This document shows, one piece after another, positions 61,001-64,000 of a stretch of 64,000 nt of DNA. Each line of letters opens with the position of its first letter. Position 1 is the stretch's first letter. The notes below the pieces were generated by a model that saw only the letters and a list, made by a program, of their open reading frames with translations, ran no database searches and was not told the DNA's origin. The DNA comes from Himantopus leucocephalus (taxonomy: Eukaryota > Chordata > Aves > Charadriiformes > Recurvirostridae), in assembly GCA_003993805.1 (NCBI GenBank), contig RSEF01000031.1, positions 21,726,637 through 21,790,636 of the forward strand. Direction: 5' to 3'. A program made the translations under genes and the position numbers.

Positions 61001-64000
61001 GTGAGGCAGTCCAAGTCTTGAAGTCTAGAACAGGATTGACAGATGCCATTCAGCTGGAGAACTAGCGAGGTCTCTCAGCCCAGACTGAGGGAGATCCTTC
61101 CCATGGAGGTGGGGTGGAAAGGCAATGCCACATTTAAGAAATGTAGGCTGAATAGTCATCTTCCTATCTTCCTATTTGACCTATGGCAGATGGTAGTGGG
61201 GAAAAAAGTCTCTGCTTATTTTCGAGGAAGTGTGATAGGAAAGGGGGCAAGAAAATGGGATTTTTCCTTGTCCAGCGAAATCCGTGTGGCCTGGTGAGAC
61301 TTCTTCTGTAACCACTCTTTGCCTTCATTATCCTTGGCTTCCTGGAAGTGGTGCTGGTTTTTGGAGAAGCGTTTCCTTTTATCTCTGTGCAGAATTAGGT
61401 TATTTGTGATTCTCTGTTCTGCAAAGCAGAGGCTTCTCTAAGAGCTGTGAACATTCAGAATAATTGCATGGTTCTCTAAACCCTACTCAAAACTGAGGTG
61501 GGTTAATATTGCTTGTGGGCAAAGGGAATGTAGAATATTCCAACCATCAGCTGATTTAATTGGAACAGCTAACGATCTCGTTCAGCTGTTGAGTTTGATG
61601 CAGGTTCATGGAGATTCTTGTGTACCCCAGACTGCTCAGATTGCACTCCCAGGCAGGGTCCTTCGAAAGTTTATGTTGTGACCAAAAGCAGTGGAGCTAC
61701 TCCTCACAGACATGAGTTACTGCAGGATATCTGTTAGAAATTTGTTTGCACCTCTGCTTGTGATGGTACTGTAAGACAGACCTCTTGGGCATCTATAGTA
61801 CCCCATTGTAGCGTCTCCTCTTCAAGTCTAATTTGGTTCTACTGAATTCTTGTCAGCCATCTGGAGTAACTAAAGTGCACTATGCTCTTAATCGGCTAAA
61901 ATGTCGTCTAATAAATTCTAAGATGCCTTTGGCTTTTGGAAGATATAATCCTATGCATTAATAAGATCATATTCTGTGTTGTTCTCTGTGTCAATGCAGC
62001 CAATCAAAACTCATATGCCCGTGCCAAACTTAGTTACACTTAGGGAGAATATTTAAGTGATAAGAACATACTTCTCCCCCATAACCAGTTGAAGTAAGTT
62101 TGTATAGTTTGCCTCAAAAAGTGCTTTGCTGGGCCATTATGTTTCAGCATCTGCTTAAAATGCTCGCAAAGGAACCAGAGAGAGAGGCAGCATGCTGTGA
62201 GGAACCCAGTGTAAATAATGTGAAGACACAGATTGATTTATGTTCCTAGCAGTCTGCTTTGTTACAGAGGGTCAATCGCTGTGGAACTAGCAGTAGGTCT
62301 TAACTGGCCTCAGAAGCACACTTACTTCTGGCATGGCTTACATCTGGACATGCAAGAGACAGGAGGTGTTTGTTAGGTTTGTGAAACCATGCTCCTCTTA
62401 AGATTTAGCTTTGTAAAGATGAGAGTCTTTACTGAACAGTTGAGTGTGTTTTCACCACCAGGTAAGCTGCTTTGCTTTTGTCTGCATGGGACTGGAGCGT
62501 GATGCTTTCCATTCTCACTTCTTTAAACATCTGAATAGGTATGATGAGATTGAGCATGTTTGATGACAACATACTTATTAGTAGAATTTTATTTTGGGAC
62601 TTCTGGTTGATAATGAAAAAAACTAGGTAGTAAAAGTATGCTGGGTGTTTTCTGCTTTCAGTGCATTATATGTGAGAGTTTTCAGGTGATACATCTCTTT
62701 TGGATTGGTGCCTGACTCCGGGAGGCTTAAAATGGGTGACAATGCACAGCCTTTTTGTGGAAGCTTTAGGATTTAATGTGTATATACAACATGACCTGAG
62801 GTAGAGTGAAGTTGTGCAGCATTCAAGAGGAAGAAGTTAAAATGCTTAATAGAACATCTTTGTTCATATTTTTAAGACGGAATGCTTAAACTGTATTTCC
62901 CAGTTTCTATGGGAAGTAAGAATATTGCCCATGGAGCGATTAGGGGAGGTTGGGGGTGAAGTATTTTGGACAGTAAAACCATGGTGGGTGTTTCAAGAAA
63001 AGGTGGAGCTAAGCAGATGAGTTCAGTTCTCATTTAAATTTAATTTTTATTGGAAAAAAACACCCCATGTTGCAACAAATCTCAGCAACTCAGAATAGCT
63101 TATTTTCCTTATCCTGGTGTTATGAGTGTGCTTGTGTTATCTTAGCTTCATTTACCTTCTTGTACCATGGATTTCCTCTCCTGAAATCCATTATTTTCTT
63201 TCTAGCTGCCTCATACTTCATTATGTACTCAGCTCAAATTGTACTTCTAAACACTGATGCTAGGTCTTATTTTGAAGCGGTTGTCATGTCCTCAATTTTT
63301 GTAAGGACATGTGGGCTGATGTACTTGATGTGACTACTTGATGATGTAATTATCAAGCAGAGAATTCATTCTAGCTGTAGAATAAATACACGATGGTAGA
63401 CAGCTGGATTTAATGCTACTGAGGTTTTTAAAAACATAAAGATAATCCTTCCTGAGTAGGTGACCTGCTAAAAGTCCATGGCTAGTACAGTGTGAGAATA
63501 ATTTTCTTTAGAGGAATGTATCTGATTCTATTCACACAGAAAATGAAGAGCTTCAAAATATGAAAAAAAATACTGTTTGAGGGTAAATTGATTCAGTCCT
63601 GATTCCCTGGAGGAAATTCCTGTATAACTGGAGGAGACTATCACTCAAATTCCATCCATGTTTCTATAGGATCTTTACATCTAAGCATAGAAGTCTACGG
63701 CAAGGATATTTTGATGATTTTGTTCTTTGTAATTTTTAAGTCTCTGTCCTCAAATGATACTGTCTGTTCCTTTATGTAAGGTTCATGGGAGGGAGGAGGG
63801 GGAATGGGGTTTTGTGAAAGCTGTTACCTCCTGAATTTTACAGTGTTTCTGTAGAAATTCATCATACCTACACCATAAACAGGCAGATTTTTTTATTAAA
63901 TGTATGGAAAAATGGATTGGAAGAAATGAATTTTGTAGAACAGTATGTTCTGCATAGCTTGGAGGTTGCCATGTGTTTTCTGTCTTTCAAAGTGCCTTTG
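58086..64000 (+). other. Right end of the window: intronic DNA, no supported exon
   Basis: AT-rich sequence with a TTTA-type simple repeat (60380-60400) and a moderately GC-rich stretch at 58780-59330. The latter includes a pyrimidine tract plus CAG at 59163-59175 that looks like a splice acceptor, followed by 149 open bases; this is discussed as a weak candidate exon. The hydrophobic 88-codon frame at 63067-63333 is T-rich and looks compositional. Confidence 0.45.

Larger units (their letters stand above)
9822..64000 (+). other. Putative intron 1 of the CpG-island gene (incomplete, >54 kb)
   Basis: From the predicted donor to the right edge no further exon can be defended. The sequence is AT-rich, CpG-poor and stop-rich in all frames; the longest open frames outside the repeats are roughly 60-140 codons with biased T-rich or Lys-rich composition and no family resemblance. 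Assignment as one intron rests on the absence of another CpG island, terminal exon or clear acceptor-exon-donor unit. Small internal exons could have been missed, and a gene end plus intergenic DNA cannot be excluded. Confidence 0.5.

Noticed and set aside
63067..63333. An 88-codon hydrophobic frame near the right edge
   Set aside because: T-rich sequence yields Phe/Leu/Ile; there is no flanking splice signal, Kozak context or family match.
1..64000. CRISPR arrays, operons, ribosome-binding sites, tRNA or rRNA genes
   Set aside because: The window is vertebrate nuclear DNA. No spaced identical repeats, tRNA arms with A/B boxes or rRNA-like blocks were seen; the tandem repeats present have two units only.

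Overview
This window looks like a piece of a bird chromosome, most of it a very long first intron. Four things point to a bird. There are two CR1 LINE fragments. There is an LTR-like repeat family that I recall from bird genomes. The background is AT-rich and poor in CpG, interrupted by a single dense CpG island. Genes are not closely packed: only one coding exon can be supported in 64 kb. Two N blocks and four isolated Ns show a draft scaffold.

Layout. Positions 1-290 hold the end of an old repeat copy related to the one at 21.2-22.8 kb. Positions 291-8880 are intergenic, with one ancient MIR-type SINE remnant near 8.25-8.40 kb. Positions 8880-9960 are a TATA-less CpG-island promoter with an inverted CCAAT box and GC boxes. 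The G/C strand bias flips near 9490. A six-codon uORF (9533-9553) is followed by the first coding exon (9564-9821, 86 codons, Ser-rich then acidic), which ends at a plausible splice donor. I do not recognise the gene. Upstream of it, the same island carries several good splice donors on the minus strand and the opposite base skew, so divergent antisense transcription is likely.

From 9822 to the end of the window I see no further exon I can defend, so I read it as intron 1 (more than 54 kb). It holds an old minus-strand CR1 (12.3-12.6 kb), a second CR1 cut by a 100-N gap (20.88-21.14 kb), and next to it an LTR-like repeat (about 21.2-22.85 kb). That repeat is split by a younger solo LTR of about 829 bp (21745-22573). 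The rest is AT-rich single-copy-looking DNA with small tandem duplications, long homopolymers, G- or C-rich tracts and assembly joins.

I found no previously undescribed system with gene-level support. The most informative observations are the skewed, apparently bidirectional island, the nested LTR insertion, the uORF directly before the start codon, and the assembly scars clustered between 39 and 48.3 kb.
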